Positions 63,557 through 64,000 of a stretch of 64,000 nt of DNA are shown piece by piece (position 1 is the stretch's first letter; each line of letters opens with the position of its first letter). The stretch comes from Litchfieldia alkalitelluris (GTDB lineage: Bacteria; Bacillota; Bacilli; Bacillales; Bacillaceae_L). The notes below the pieces were generated by a model. The model saw only the letters and a list, made by a program, of their open reading frames with translations, did not search any database and was not told the origin of the DNA. The stretch spans positions 1,500,696 to 1,564,695 of the forward strand of contig NZ_KV917374.1 in assembly GCF_002019645.1 (NCBI RefSeq), given 5' to 3'. The position numbers and the translations under genes were made by a program.

Positions 63557-64000
<444 letters not shown>

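Overview
The window looks like chromosomal DNA of an endospore-forming, low-GC member of the Bacillaceae. Supporting signs are Gram-positive ribosome binding sites, cre (CcpA) boxes, AraR boxes, Bacillus-type riboswitches (TPP, preQ1-I, purine), lutABC, ypmR/ypmS, araPQN-abfA, GerP-like and small heat-shock coat-type genes, and the GC-rich intergenic repeats common in this family. The genus cannot be fixed from this window.

Layout. 1-3.3 kb: TetR tail and lutABC (lactate oxidation). 4-14.5 kb: an L-rhamnose cluster (bifunctional rhaEW, DeoR and AraC regulators, rhaB, rhaA, a separate rhaD, fucO), interrupted by a perfectly phased 20 x 52-bp repeat array. 15-20 kb: ypmR/ypmS-like pair, then a DeoR regulator with kduD and kduI (unsaturated uronate catabolism). 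21-34 kb: a cre-linked VOC/SDR/ThuA operon, membrane proteins, an alcohol dehydrogenase/MarR pair, namA and an aldo-keto reductase, an AI-2E family transporter and several small unknowns. 34-37 kb: GerP-like and Hsp20-like spore-type genes. 37-40 kb: a selenoprotein locus. 40-50.7 kb: MFS transporter, adenine deaminase with a purine riboswitch, then a TPP-riboswitch operon (LuxE-like, LuxC-like, ABC importer, SDR, bluB). 50.8-53.8 kb: preQ1 riboswitch, queCDE and folE. 54-55 kb: a second GrdB-like selenoprotein. 55.7-64 kb: a 6-phospho-beta-glucosidase with an RpiR regulator, then the arabinose locus araR, araP, araQ, araN and the start of abfA.

Most notable. (1) Four genes carry an in-frame UGA at a position where the family has a redox-active or conserved cysteine, each followed 20-26 nt later by a hairpin with a G in the second loop position: a peroxiredoxin, two GrdB-like UxxC proteins and a GAF-domain histidine-kinase-like protein. 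The first three UGA genes named in order along the DNA (peroxiredoxin, GrdB-like, GAF kinase) lie within 3 kb. The GAF selenoprotein may be a new family. No selA/B/C/D is in the window. (2) A TPP riboswitch controls a LuxE/LuxC carboxylate-reducing pair together with a thiamine-precursor-type ABC importer and a dehydrogenase, which suggests salvage of an oxidised (carboxylate) thiamine precursor. (3) Two genes seem to use ATT or ATA as start codon. (4) Intergenic space is rich in repeats, including modular cassettes sharing one linker.

How the parts work together: rhamnose gives L-lactaldehyde, which can be oxidised to L-lactate by RhaW and on to pyruvate by the neighbouring LutABC, or reduced to 1,2-propanediol by FucO. 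The kdu, ara, GH1 and rha genes make this a plant-polysaccharide sugar region under catabolite control.
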